DNA of 64,000 nucleotides from Dietzia alimentaria 72 (GTDB lineage: Bacteria; Actinomycetota; Actinomycetes; Mycobacteriales; Mycobacteriaceae), in contig NZ_AGFF01000008.1 in the NCBI RefSeq assembly GCF_000226215.1, positions 124,001 through 188,000 on the forward strand, read 5' to 3'. The stretch's first letter is position 1, and every line of letters starts with the position of its first letter. The position numbers were made by a program, and so were the translations under genes. Shown in pieces: positions 36,236 through 45,128 of the stretch. The notes below the pieces were generated by a model that saw only the letters and a list, made by a program, of their open reading frames with translations, did not search any database and was not told the DNA's origin.

Positions 36236-37357
36236 ATGATGGTGGAACAGCGTGACGGGCGTCGTCGGACGCGCAGGGCGACACTCGCGGTGTCTCTCGG
36301 CACATTGGGCTTGCTGTTGTCCGGTTGTAGCCTCCACACCGACAACAAGTGGTGGAACCAGACCATGAACTTCGGGTTCCCGAACGGGATTACCCCCGAG
36401 GGAATCGCGATTCGCGAGTTCTGGACGTTGGTCGTGGTGACCTCGCTGATCGTCGGCTTCTTCGTGTGGGGGCTGATCTTCTGGTCGATGGCCTTCCACC
36501 GTAAGAGGAAGAACGACGACGGCGAATTCCCGCGTCAGACCGCGTACAACGTGCCGCTCGAGTTGGTCTACACGGCGGTGCCGTTCGTGATCATCTCGGT
36601 GCTCTTCTACTTCACCGTCATCACCCAGAACAAGGTGCTGGATCTCCGTCCGGAGGACGAGGTCGGCGTCAAGGTCGATGTGACCGCATTCCAGTGGAAC
36701 TGGAAGTTCGGCTACAACAAGGTCGACGTCGCTGGTGCCAGCATCGAGGACGGCACCAACTACGAGGCGCAGCGCGCGGCCGAGGAAGCGGGTGTGCTCT
36801 CCGACGAGCAGCGGGCGGCGCTCGGACACGAGGGTGAGCTCGCCGCCGGCGGTCCGATCCACGGCCGTCTCGCCGAGGACAAGTCGTACCTGCACTACAA
36901 CAATATCGAGACCGTCGGTACGTCCGAGGAGGTCCCGGTGCTGGTGGTGCCGACCGGCACTCGCATCGAGTTCCGGCTGGCCGCTGCCGACGTGGTCCAC
37001 TCCTTCTGGATCCCCGAGTTCATCTACAAGCTCGATGTCATGCCGAACCCCGGCAAGAACCAGCAGCTGAGCATGTTCCAGGTGTCGGAGATCGAGCGCG
37101 AGGGTGCCTTCGTCGGGCGCTGCGCAGAGATGTGTGGTGCGTACCACGCCATGATGAACTTCGAGCTGCGTGCGGTCTCCCCGGAGGCATTCGCGGACTA
37201 CATCGAGTTCCGTCAGGACAATCCGCTCGCGTCCAACGCTGAGGCTCTCGAGTCGATCGGCGAGGAGCCTTACTCCACGTCCACGGCTCCGTTCAAGACC
37301 GGCCGTAGCGATACCCGCGATCAGAACAACGTCATCGAGAACGCGTCGGCCAACTGA
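36236..37357 (+). CDS. ctaC: Cytochrome c oxidase subunit II (lipoprotein)
   Basis: Subunit II of aa3-type oxidase (373 residues), which takes electrons from the bc1 complex through the CuA centre. A lipoprotein signal ends in LLLSGC; two membrane helices follow (about 61-81 and 105-125 of the precursor, WTLVVVTSLIVGFFVWGLIFW and ELVYTAVPFVIISVLFYFTVI). The cupredoxin domain has VVHSFWIPEF and the CuA motif CAEMCGAYHAMM with both Cys, the His and the Met ligand. A charged insert of about 40 residues (NYEAQRAAEEAGVLSDEQRAALG region) between FQWNWKFGY and the copper site is typical of actinobacteria. Start is uncertain: ATG at 36236, ATG at 36239 and GTG at 36242 are adjacent, and Shine-Dalgarno spacing fits the later ones better. 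Confidence 0.94.
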   Translation: MMVEQRDGRRRTRRATLAVSLGTLGLLLSGCSLHTDNKWWNQTMNFGFPNGITPEGIAIREFWTLVVVTSLIVGFFVWGLIFWSMAFHRKRKNDDGEFPRQTAYNVPLELVYTAVPFVIISVLFYFTVITQNKVLDLRPEDEVGVKVDVTAFQWNWKFGYNKVDVAGASIEDGTNYEAQRAAEEAGVLSDEQRAALGHEGELAAGGPIHGRLAEDKSYLHYNNIETVGTSEEVPVLVVPTGTRIEFRLAAADVVHSFWIPEFIYKLDVMPNPGKNQQLSMFQVSEIEREGAFVGRCAEMCGAYHAMMNFELRAVSPEAFADYIEFRQDNPLASNAEALESIGEEPYSTSTAPFKTGRSDTRDQNNVIENASAN

Positions 37358-37395
37358 CGGTCTCTCCAGGTATCTCGCGAAGGGCTCCTTGAACG

Positions 37396-37812
37396 ATGAA
37401 CGCAACCGTTAGAATCTTCGACGCTCTGACGATCTTCTTGGTCGTCCTGGGTGTTGGCTACGGCTACTTGACCGGCACCTCACGTACCGGTGTCGAGTGG
37501 GTCGGCACCACAGCCTTCGTGCTCTCCGGTGGCTTGGCCCTGCTCATCGGCGGCTACCTCCGCTTCGTGGCGCGTCGTATCAGCACGCTGCCCGAGGACT
37601 ACGAAGAGGCGGAGGTCTCCGACGGAGCCGGCGAGCTGGGCTTCTTCAGCCCGCACAGCCTGTGGCCCTTCATGATGGCCTTCTCGATCTTCGTCGTCGG
37701 GTACGGCGCGGCGTTCTGGAACTGGTGGGTGCTGATCGGCGGTGCGATCTCGTTGATCGTGACGGTCTGCGGCCTGGTCTTCGAGTACCACTGGGGCCGG
37801 GAGAAGCACTGA
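37396..37812 (+). CDS. ctaF: Cytochrome c oxidase subunit IV, actinobacterial
   Basis: A 138-residue membrane protein, the small fourth subunit of actinobacterial aa3 oxidase. Four hydrophobic helices are visible: FDALTIFLVVLGVGYGYLTG, TTAFVLSGGLALLIGGYL, SLWPFMMAFSIFVVGYGAAFW and WVLIGGAISLIVTVCGLVFEY. The motif FFSPHSLWPF in the middle is typical. It follows ctaC after 38 nt, as in corynebacteria and mycobacteria, and is closed by a strong hairpin. Confidence 0.95.
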   Translation: MNATVRIFDALTIFLVVLGVGYGYLTGTSRTGVEWVGTTAFVLSGGLALLIGGYLRFVARRISTLPEDYEEAEVSDGAGELGFFSPHSLWPFMMAFSIFVVGYGAAFWNWWVLIGGAISLIVTVCGLVFEYHWGREKH

Positions 37813-37830
37813 CGCCGGCACTCGCAGAAT

Positions 37831-37870
37831 CAACGGGGCCCCCATCGCAGTCGCGGTGGGGGCCCCGTTG
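37831..37870. terminator. Bidirectional terminator, ctaF / acyl-CoA dehydrogenase
   Basis: CAACGGGGCCCCCA and TGGGGGCCCCGTTG form a perfect 14-bp stem with a 12-nt loop between two convergent genes. Confidence 0.8.
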
Positions 37871-37886
37871 TTGTCGGCGAGCGAAC

Positions 37887-39044
37887 CTACAGGCCCATGT
37901 CCTTGGCGATGATGGTCTTCATGACCTCGTTTGTGCCACCGTAGATTCGGTTGACCCGGTTGTCCGAGTACAGGCGAGCGATCGGGTACTCGTTGATGAA
38001 TCCGTAACCACCGTGCAGCTGGAGGCAGCGATCGATGACCTCCGCCGCCACCTCGGTGCAGAACAACTTGGCGGAGGCGGCCTCGGCCGGGGTCAACTCG
38101 CCCGCGTCGAGGGCCTCGAGGGCCCGGTCCGCGACTGCCTGGGCAGCGTCAACCTTGGCCTGGCAGGCAGCCAGCTCGAACTTGGTGTTCTGGAACGAGG
38201 CGACCGCCTTGCCGAACACCTCACGCTGCTGTGTGTACTCCTTGGCGAACCGCACCGCCGCCGCTGCCTGACCGTAGGCACCGAACGCGATGCCCCAGCG
38301 CTCGGACGGCAGGTTCTGTCCGAGGTAGTGGAACCCGCGGTTCTCCTCGCCCAGCAGGTCCTCGACCGGAACCTTGACGTCGGTGAACGAGAGTTCGGCG
38401 GTGTCAGATGTTTTGAGGCCGGCCTTGTCCAACTTGCGACCCACGGAGTAGCCCTCAAGCGAAGTCTGCACAGCGAGAAGAGAGATGCCGAAGCGACGGT
38501 CGTCCTCACGAGGGGAGGACGTGCGGGCACAGACAATCACCCGGTCGGCGTGTACCCCGCCGGTGATGAAGGTCTTGGCACCGTTGAGGAGGTAGTGCGT
38601 TCCGTCCTCGGAGAGTTTGGCGGTGGTTTTCATCCCAGCCAGGTCGGAGCCGGTCCCGGGCTCGGTCATCGCGATGGCCCACATCTCCTCCCCGGCGACG
38701 AACTTGGGCAGGTAGCGCTGCTTCTGCTCCTCGGTGGCGAGCATCTTGATGTACGGCAGGCACAGCCCGACGTGGACGTTGGACCCGCCAAAGTTGACGC
38801 CGGCGCGGGTGATCTCCTCGGTCTGGATGGCTTCGAACTTGTGGGTGTCCAGTCCGGCGCCGCCGTACTCTTCGTCCACAGTGATCCCGAAGAGACCCAG
38901 TTCGGCGAGCTTGTAGTAGAACTCGCGCGGCACGATGCCGGCGTCGTACCACTCGTCGAAATTAGGGGTGACCTCAGATTCGATGAAGGAACGGAGGGTC
39001 TGGCGGAAGGCCTCGTGGTCCTCATTAAACACAGTTCTGCGCAC
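37887..39044 (-). CDS. Acyl-CoA dehydrogenase
   Basis: A 385-residue FAD-dependent acyl-CoA dehydrogenase, forming the trans-2 double bond in acyl-CoA. Blocks seen: the N-terminal helical domain, MTEPGTGSDLAGMKTTA (FAD/substrate contact), KTFITGGVHAD, the middle beta domain, YTQQREVFGKAVASFQNTKFELA and the C-terminal RCLQLHGGYGFINEYPIARLYSDNRVNRIYGGTNEVM. The usual IYEGT Glu is Gly here, as in isovaleryl/long-chain-type members where the base sits elsewhere. GTG start with GAAAGG 8 nt upstream. It is part of a segment absent from this place in M. tuberculosis. The substrate is unknown. Confidence 0.93.
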   Translation of the reverse strand: MRRTVFNEDHEAFRQTLRSFIESEVTPNFDEWYDAGIVPREFYYKLAELGLFGITVDEEYGGAGLDTHKFEAIQTEEITRAGVNFGGSNVHVGLCLPYIKMLATEEQKQRYLPKFVAGEEMWAIAMTEPGTGSDLAGMKTTAKLSEDGTHYLLNGAKTFITGGVHADRVIVCARTSSPREDDRRFGISLLAVQTSLEGYSVGRKLDKAGLKTSDTAELSFTDVKVPVEDLLGEENRGFHYLGQNLPSERWGIAFGAYGQAAAAVRFAKEYTQQREVFGKAVASFQNTKFELAACQAKVDAAQAVADRALEALDAGELTPAEAASAKLFCTEVAAEVIDRCLQLHGGYGFINEYPIARLYSDNRVNRIYGGTNEVMKTIIAKDMGL

Positions 39045-39313
39045 GGGTACGCCTTTCCATTGGATGCCCCGTTGACGGCGGAGTCCGGGGTGTGAGGTGA
39101 ATGTCTTTTACCACTGTCGATCGTACAAGGGCGCGGGCACCCATCTTCGCGAGATCACCGGCTCGGGCGGGTACCCCCGAAGAATCTGAAACGTGTTCTA
39201 CCTGACGCGGGTGCCGATATCCTCGGGCGAGAACATCTCGTCGGGCGGGCCGGTCACCGGCGGGCTGGGCGGGATCAATCGACCGCACCCAGACGAGACC
39301 GAGGATTACCGTG

Positions 39314-40879
39314 ATGGAACAGGACAGCACAGTCGACCAACACTTCGACGTGGTGGTGGTGGGCTCCGGCGTAGCCGCCCTCTTCGGCGCAGCCGCAGCA
39401 GCCTCGCGAGGTCTGTCCACCTGTCTCATCGAGAAAACCGACCGATTCGGAGGTACGTCCGCGTATTCCGGAGGCGCCGTGTGGCTGCCGGGCAACGCGG
39501 TTCTCGCCCGCGACGGTCTCGGGGACTCTGTTGAGCGAGGTCGCACCTACTTCCGCGCCGTAGTGGGGGACAGGACGAACCGGGACGTCCAGGAGGCCTT
39601 CCTCAACACGGGCCCGCGGGTGGTCGAGTTCCTCCAGGACGAGCTCGGCATCCCCATGCGGTTCCAGGCGTTCCCCGACTACTTCGATGCCCCAGGACGC
39701 CAGGAGAGCGGCCGTAGCGTCTATCCCAAGCCGATCAAGGGCGAGGAGGTGGGCGACCGGACCTCGGACATACGGCCTGCTGTTCCGGTCGACCAGTTCG
39801 GGGCCCCCGAGGACACCACGCGGCTCGAGGGTGGACGCGCGTGGGTCGCCAGACTGGTTCTGGCCCTGGACGCGATGGATAACGCAACTGTGCTCCTGAA
39901 GACTGCCGCAGAGGAACTACTCACCGACGCCGACGGCCGCGTCGTGGGTGTGGCGGTGAGTGACGACTCGGGCCCCCGCAAGATCAACGCCCGCCGGGGC
40001 GTCCTGGTGGCCGCAGGGGGCTTCGAACGCTCGCCCGAGATGCGCAAGGAGTGGCAGCAGATGCCCACCGCCGACTGGTCGTCGTCGCACCCGGACACCG
40101 GATCTGGCGATGCGGTCCGGATGTTCGAGCAGGTGGGCGCCAAACTCGACCTGCTCGACCAGTCATGGTGGTGCCCGGCAACACTTTTCCCGAACGGCCA
40201 CGCCGCCTTCACGCTGGGCTTCCGCGCGGGTATCATCGTGGACGGCACCGGCCGACGTTTCGCTAACGAACTCCTCCCGTACGACCAGATGGGCCGCAGG
40301 ATGCGGGCGCGGATGGCCGACGGCGCAGGTGACGAGTTCTGGTTTGTCTTCGATGACGCCGAGGCCGGGGGCTACCCCGCCATCTGCATCCCGGCACCGG
40401 ACCAGCAGCAGCTGAGTGAGGCCGGGCTCTGGCATTCCGCCGGGTCGATCGAGGAGATCGCGAAGGCCACCGGCCTCGACAAGTCCGCCCTCGCGGAGAG
40501 CGTGGACCGGTTCAACGGTTTCGCCGAGAACGGCCAGGACACCGACTTCCGTCGGGGAGAGGACCCGTACGGGCGATTCTTCCTGGGCGCGTCAACCACC
40601 AAGGAATGCCTGCGTCCCCTCGGCGGCGAACGCTTTCACGCCGTCCGGCTGGTGCTAGGCGATCTGGGCACTAAGGGCGGTGCCGTGATCGACACCAACG
40701 GCGCGGTGGTGGACGCCGCCGGCCAGGCGATCGCAGGTCTGTACGCCGCGGGTAACTCCTCGGCGTCGGTGTCCGGCGAGGCGTACCCGGGCCCCGGCGT
40801 CCCACTCGGCTCCGGGATGGCCATGGCGTTCAGGGCCGTGGCAGACATGGCCGGCGACCCCCTGCCGATCGCTCCCTAA
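39314..40879 (+). CDS. FAD-dependent 3-ketosteroid delta-1-dehydrogenase-like protein (KstD family)
   Basis: A 521-residue flavoprotein of the FAD_binding_2/KstD type. The dinucleotide motif VVVGSGVAALFGAAAAASRG is at the N-terminus, followed by EKTDRFGGTSAYSGGAVWLPGN. The C-terminal FAD motif is GLYAAGNSSASVSGEAYPGPGVPLGSGMAMAFRA, whose Tyr-Pro-Gly-x-Gly fits the KstD active-site segment. The middle TLGFRAGIIVDGTGRRFANE is also typical. It could introduce the delta-1 double bond into 3-ketosteroids or act on a related ketone. GTG at 39311 and ATG at 39314 are both possible; GAGGA spacing favours the ATG. No kshA/B or other steroid genes are close. Confidence 0.85.
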   Translation: MEQDSTVDQHFDVVVVGSGVAALFGAAAAASRGLSTCLIEKTDRFGGTSAYSGGAVWLPGNAVLARDGLGDSVERGRTYFRAVVGDRTNRDVQEAFLNTGPRVVEFLQDELGIPMRFQAFPDYFDAPGRQESGRSVYPKPIKGEEVGDRTSDIRPAVPVDQFGAPEDTTRLEGGRAWVARLVLALDAMDNATVLLKTAAEELLTDADGRVVGVAVSDDSGPRKINARRGVLVAAGGFERSPEMRKEWQQMPTADWSSSHPDTGSGDAVRMFEQVGAKLDLLDQSWWCPATLFPNGHAAFTLGFRAGIIVDGTGRRFANELLPYDQMGRRMRARMADGAGDEFWFVFDDAEAGGYPAICIPAPDQQQLSEAGLWHSAGSIEEIAKATGLDKSALAESVDRFNGFAENGQDTDFRRGEDPYGRFFLGASTTKECLRPLGGERFHAVRLVLGDLGTKGGAVIDTNGAVVDAAGQAIAGLYAAGNSSASVSGEAYPGPGVPLGSGMAMAFRAVADMAGDPLPIAP

Positions 40880-40889
40880 GACCGGTGGG

Positions 40890-40917
40890 CCGGGGTGCGC
40901 GGCAAGGCGCACCCCGG
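40890..40917. terminator. Terminator hairpin, KstD-like / helicase genes
   Basis: CCGGGGTGCGC and GCGCACCCCGG form a perfect 11-bp stem around a 6-nt loop between two convergent genes. Confidence 0.8.
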
Positions 40918-40931
40918 GTTCAGCCCAGGGC

Positions 40932-43376
40932 TCAGTGCCCTGCCCACTCCAGGAAGTCGGCCACTGAGATGACCGGCTTTCCCCACCTCGATGCGGATCG
41001 GGCCTTACCCGATTGACTGCCCACCTCCGCCACGATTAATGCGTCACACTTCGTCTTGGTCACGTTCGCTACAGGCAGCAGCCCGTTCTCGACTGCCAAG
41101 GCCTCCATGTCGGATCGCTCCATCAGCCTGCCCTGGCGGTCGAGCGCGCTGCCGGAGAAACTCACGCGGGTGCCGGGCAGCAGTACCTTTGCGGCACCTA
41201 CGGCTTGAGATGTTTCGAGCCCGGCAGAAAGATCTGAGCCCACCACCGTGCCGGCCCTGCGGAGGCGGCCGAGTATCTCCGTGGTCAGGGGCACTCGCTC
41301 GGCTGCCAGGCGCACCTGTTCGGCCACGAGTCGTCGCGCGCCCACCGCAACTTCGAGGTCTCCTGCGGTGAGTTCGTCGTCGTTGTCGTCCGTACCCGAC
41401 TGGTCCGCGCAGTGCGGGAGGTCCAGGAGAACCGCACTGAGCTCTGTGCTGATCTTGAGCATCGCCGACAGTTGGGGGAGTGCGCTCGAGGTCGGTGGCC
41501 GAAGGCCGACGTCGCGGCTGAGGAGGTAACTGATGCCGGATCCCTCCCCGAGATCCACAGCGAACACTCCGGCCGCCGGGTCCTCCGGCCACACCCTCTC
41601 GTACGCCTGCAACGCGGCTTGGGCGCGCATCAGGGCCGACCCCGCGCGACTGCGAGTGCGCTCGCCGGGCGTGAGTCCGTCCGAGGGGATTTCCACGCCG
41701 AGAGGCATGGGCTCCGCGCTACCCAGCCGTTTGAGCTCGGAGTCCACGTGACCGACCGTGGAATCGACGTGCACGCCGACGGGCGTGTGACCGTCTAGCA
41801 GGGGCGCGATCATCGCCCACGCCTCACGGAGGTTCGGTGCCAGCAGAATGTCGGTGACGGTGATCCCGTAGTCGGTACGGGCCTCTGCGAGGTCGCGTTC
41901 CGGGTTGACCAGGGTGGTGACCGCGGTGCCGTCGGGAAAAGCAATCGCCAGCTCAACGGGCCTGGGCATGGACCGCGCGTTGTCCTTCCCGACCGTCAGC
42001 GCCGCAATAGCGCAGTAACGGCGGTCGGTAGTGTTCTGGTCCGGCGCGCGGAGAAACCTGATGATCCTCCGATCGGTCCGCAGGTCCTTGGCGAGAACCG
42101 GTCGTGTCAGTATCAGCCCGTCGAGTGACCGGCACCGGCTTAACGCGACGTACAACTGGCCGGTCGCGAACGTTCCTCCGGTGAGGTCAACCACCAGCCT
42201 GTCGAGTGTCTGACCTTGACTTTTGTGGATAGTGATTGCCCATGCCAGTTTGAGGGGCAACTGGGTGAACGTACCCACGATCTCGTGGCGGATACCGCCA
42301 CCGGAAGCGACTGGGCGGGTCACATCCCAGGTGTGCAGCGCCACTTCGGCCACCTCGCCGTTCGTGAATCTGACGACTACGACCGGTCCCCGTTCTCCGC
42401 GGTCGCCTCGTCTCCCCAGGGTCACGTCGATCACCCTGCCGATGGAACCGTTGACCCAGCGATGTGCCGGGTCGTTGTTCAACATCATGACCTGGGCGTT
42501 GACCTTGAACCCGAGTACCTCCTCGGTCGGCAATTCGAACCCCGTGAGGTCCCCGGAGGTCATGGCCTCGAACGACAGTTCCGAACCGGGCAGCCGCTCG
42601 AGAAGGCGGCGGTTGCGGGCGTCGGCCATGCGGTTGGTCGTGGTGAGGGTGAGCCAGAACTCGTCGTCGGGGGGTTCGAAGTCGGGGAAGGTTCTCGCGT
42701 TGAGGCGCTGCCGGGCACTTCCGACCAGCGTCCCTTCCCGGATGGTGTTCAGGATCGAGGTGAGTTCGGGATCGCCGGACTGCCGGAATACGTGGGTCAG
42801 ATCGACGGTGGCGAACTCGTTTCGGGTATAGCGGTTCGCGGAGAAGAAGTAGGGGGTCGCGTACGCGCTCTCGAAATTGGGCTTCTCGCCTTCCGTGACC
42901 ACTGGGGGTAGCTGGAACAGATCGCCCACCAGAACCAGTTGGACGCCGCCGAACGGCATGGTGGGGTCCGGACCGAATCGGTCGAGGGCCTCGGCGATCA
43001 TGTCAAAGACGTCGGCCCGGATCATCGACGCCTCGTCGAGGATGAGAGTGCGCACTCCTGACAGTGCTTGGGCGAACCGGGCGGGCCGGTAGGTGTTCCC
43101 CCGAATGTGGTCGACGGTGTGGCTGGGGTGGAAGCCGAACAGTCGGTGAATGGTGTATCCGCCCACGTTGAGGGCGGCGATGCCGGTCGGGGCGGCCACG
43201 AGGGCCGAGTGTTCGGTCTCGGCGAGGAAGTGCCGGATAAGAGTGGACTTTCCGGTTCCGGCCTTGCCGGTGAGGAAGAGGTTGTGCCCGCCGTGGAGCA
43301 ATTCGAGGGCGTGCTCGATCTCATTGGTCAGCTCAATCGGGTGACCGGTATCAGCTGCGTGCGTGTGTTCGGTCAT
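40932..43376 (-). CDS. Pif1/RecD2-like SF1B helicase with exonuclease-like and BRCT regions
   Basis: An 814-residue multidomain DNA helicase. Residues about 15-445 are a Pif1-type SF1 ATPase: Walker A LTGKAGTGKST (36-45), motif Ia AAPTGIAALNVGG, Walker B LILDEAS (111-117), GDLFQLPPV (151-159), FKVNAQVMMLNND, VNGSIGRV, and motifs V/VI AWAITIHKSQGQTLDR and LYVALSRCRSLDGL. Residues about 453-565 resemble a DnaQ-type exonuclease fold (VELAIAFPDG, TLVNPERDL, YGITVTDILLAP, PLLDGHTPVGVHVD), but the DxE metal site is missing. Residues about 733-814 are a BRCT-like domain (RVSFSGSALD, KCDALIVAEVGSQSGKARSASRWGKPVISVADFLEW). Probably a genome-maintenance helicase. Confidence 0.9.
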   Translation of the reverse strand: MTEHTHAADTGHPIELTNEIEHALELLHGGHNLFLTGKAGTGKSTLIRHFLAETEHSALVAAPTGIAALNVGGYTIHRLFGFHPSHTVDHIRGNTYRPARFAQALSGVRTLILDEASMIRADVFDMIAEALDRFGPDPTMPFGGVQLVLVGDLFQLPPVVTEGEKPNFESAYATPYFFSANRYTRNEFATVDLTHVFRQSGDPELTSILNTIREGTLVGSARQRLNARTFPDFEPPDDEFWLTLTTTNRMADARNRRLLERLPGSELSFEAMTSGDLTGFELPTEEVLGFKVNAQVMMLNNDPAHRWVNGSIGRVIDVTLGRRGDRGERGPVVVVRFTNGEVAEVALHTWDVTRPVASGGGIRHEIVGTFTQLPLKLAWAITIHKSQGQTLDRLVVDLTGGTFATGQLYVALSRCRSLDGLILTRPVLAKDLRTDRRIIRFLRAPDQNTTDRRYCAIAALTVGKDNARSMPRPVELAIAFPDGTAVTTLVNPERDLAEARTDYGITVTDILLAPNLREAWAMIAPLLDGHTPVGVHVDSTVGHVDSELKRLGSAEPMPLGVEIPSDGLTPGERTRSRAGSALMRAQAALQAYERVWPEDPAAGVFAVDLGEGSGISYLLSRDVGLRPPTSSALPQLSAMLKISTELSAVLLDLPHCADQSGTDDNDDELTAGDLEVAVGARRLVAEQVRLAAERVPLTTEILGRLRRAGTVVGSDLSAGLETSQAVGAAKVLLPGTRVSFSGSALDRQGRLMERSDMEALAVENGLLPVANVTKTKCDALIVAEVGSQSGKARSASRWGKPVISVADFLEWAGH

Positions 43377-43442
43377 CTGTGCCTGCCTGCTGGTGTCCCG
43401 TGTTCTACGCGGGGGAGTGGCCGGGTCGACGTGCGGTGGCCA

Positions 43443-43487
43443 CAAAAATCGCGGACCGGATCTCCTGGTGGAGATCCGGCCCGCGAT
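43443..43487 (-). terminator. Rho-independent terminator of the qcr operon
   Basis: On the minus strand, downstream of qcrB, a long stem (CCGGATCTCC/GGAGATCCGG extended by GCGG/CCGC and flanking bases) has a 4-nt loop and is followed by TTTTTG. This is the only terminator I found in the window with a real T-tract. Confidence 0.85.
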
Positions 43488-43505
43488 CAGATGCTGCCGG
43501 GTAGG

Positions 43506-45128
43506 TCAGTCCTCGTCGTGCAGACGGGGCCGGTTTTGCTCCTGCAGCGACGTGAGCGTGGAGTGCTCGAGGTCGTGCTTGCGGTGGGCTGCCTCGTCGA
43601 GCAGCCGGGCCTCTTCGATTGGGTCGGCCGTGAGAGCACCATGCGGAGCGCGACCTGCCGCACCGAGTTGGTTCATCTTGGTCGGGACCTTGGCCCCGGC
43701 GTACTCGAGAGGAACCGCGTGTCCGTGCTCATCGATCTCCCCGAGCGGCTGGTGCACCTCGATGAATTCACCCTGCGGCAGGCGCATGATGATTCCGGTC
43801 TCGATGCCGTGCTCCAGCACCTCACGGTCGGTGCGCTGGAGTCCCAGGCACAGGCGGTAGGTGAAGAAGTACACGAGTGGCGGCATGAGGATCAGTCCGA
43901 TTCGACCGGCCCACGTGGTGGCGTTCAGCGAGACGTCGAAGTGATAAGCGATGAGGTCGTTCGAACCCATCAGCACCAGGATCACATAGAACGTGATGGC
44001 CATCATGCCGGCGGCGGTACGCACCGGCACGTCGCGCGGACGCTGAAGCAGGTTGTGGTGAGCAGTGTCGCCCGAGAACTTGGACTCGATCCACGGGTAG
44101 GCGAACATCACAGCGACCATGCCGCCGAGCATCACTGCCACCCACATGACGGCGGGGACGGTGTACGGGCCGAGGTAGAGCTCCCAGGCAGGCATCACAC
44201 GTGCGCCGCCCTCTGTCCACAGCATGTACCAGTCCGGCTGCGAGCCCGCTGAGATATGCGATGGGTTGTACGGCCCGAGGTTCCATATCGCGTTGATCGT
44301 GAACACGCCCGAGAAGAGCATGAGCATGCCGATCGTGATCGCACCGAAGGCGACGGACTTGACGGCGAAAACCGGCAGGATGCGGACACCCACCACGTTG
44401 TTCTCCGTGCGGCCGGGCCCGGGGAACTGCGTGTGCTTCTGGTACCAGACAAGCGCGAGGTGCGCGGCGATCAGCGCGAGGATGATCGCGGGGATGATCA
44501 GCACGTGCAGGACGTAGAAGCGAGGAATCATCAGGTCGCCGGGGAAGTCGCCGCCGAAGATCATCCAGTGGAGCCAGGTGCCGATGACCGGCATGCCGAC
44601 GATGATGCCGGAGGTGATCCGGAGGCCGGTACCCGAGAGCAGCTCGTCCGGGAGGCCGTAACCGAGGAACCCCTCGACGATTCCCAGGAGCAGCAGCACA
44701 CAACCGATAACCCAGTTGGCCTCACGCGGGCGACGGAATGCGCCGGTGAAGAAGATACGGATCATGTGAACGACCATCGAGGCCACAAACAGCAGCGCTG
44801 CCCAGTGGTGAATCTGACGGACGAAGAGCCCGCCACGGACCTCGAACGAGATTTGAAGTGCAGTCTCGTAAGCACGCGACATCTCGATGCCGTTGAGCGG
44901 CGCGTACGCACCCTGGTAGATCACCTTCGACATCGAGGGGTCGAAGAACAGGGTGAGGTACACACCGGAGATCAGCAGGATGATGAAGCTGTACAGGGCG
45001 ATCTCGCCCAGGAGGAAGGACCAGTGCGTCGGGAAGACCTTATTGATCTGCCGGCGCATGCCCTTTGCCATGGTGTACCGCGAGTCGAGCCCGTGGCCGA
45101 CTGCGGCGATTTTAGTGTTGTTACTCAT
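43506..45128 (-). CDS. qcrB: Ubiquinol/menaquinol-cytochrome c reductase cytochrome b subunit
   Basis: Cytochrome b of the actinobacterial bc1 complex (540 residues), which oxidises menaquinol and carries haems bL and bH. Visible features: [48 protein letters not shown] with two haem His, [19 protein letters not shown], the Qo-site [11 protein letters not shown] (in place of PEWY) and [12 protein letters not shown] with further haem ligands. About eight membrane helices plus an extended cytoplasmic C-terminus are typical for actinobacteria. The ATG overlaps the qcrA stop (ATGA). In mycobacteria this subunit is the target of Q203. Confidence 0.97.
   Translation of the reverse strand: MSNNTKIAAVGHGLDSRYTMAKGMRRQINKVFPTHWSFLLGEIALYSFIILLISGVYLTLFFDPSMSKVIYQGAYAPLNGIEMSRAYETALQISFEVRGGLFVRQIHHWAALLFVASMVVHMIRIFFTGAFRRPREANWVIGCVLLLLGIVEGFLGYGLPDELLSGTGLRITSGIIVGMPVIGTWLHWMIFGGDFPGDLMIPRFYVLHVLIIPAIILALIAAHLALVWYQKHTQFPGPGRTENNVVGVRILPVFAVKSVAFGAITIGMLMLFSGVFTINAIWNLGPYNPSHISAGSQPDWYMLWTEGGARVMPAWELYLGPYTVPAVMWVAVMLGGMVAVMFAYPWIESKFSGDTAHHNLLQRPRDVPVRTAAGMMAITFYVILVLMGSNDLIAYHFDVSLNATTWAGRIGLILMPPLVYFFTYRLCLGLQRTDREVLEHGIETGIIMRLPQGEFIEVHQPLGEIDEHGHAVPLEYAGAKVPTKMNQLGAAGRAPHGALTADPIEEARLLDEAAHRKHDLEHSTLTSLQEQNRPRLHDED

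Noticed and set aside
37497-39095. 532-codon plus-strand frame overlapping ctaF and the acyl-CoA dehydrogenase
   Set aside because: Passes through a strong terminator hairpin and is antisense to a clear acyl-CoA dehydrogenase.
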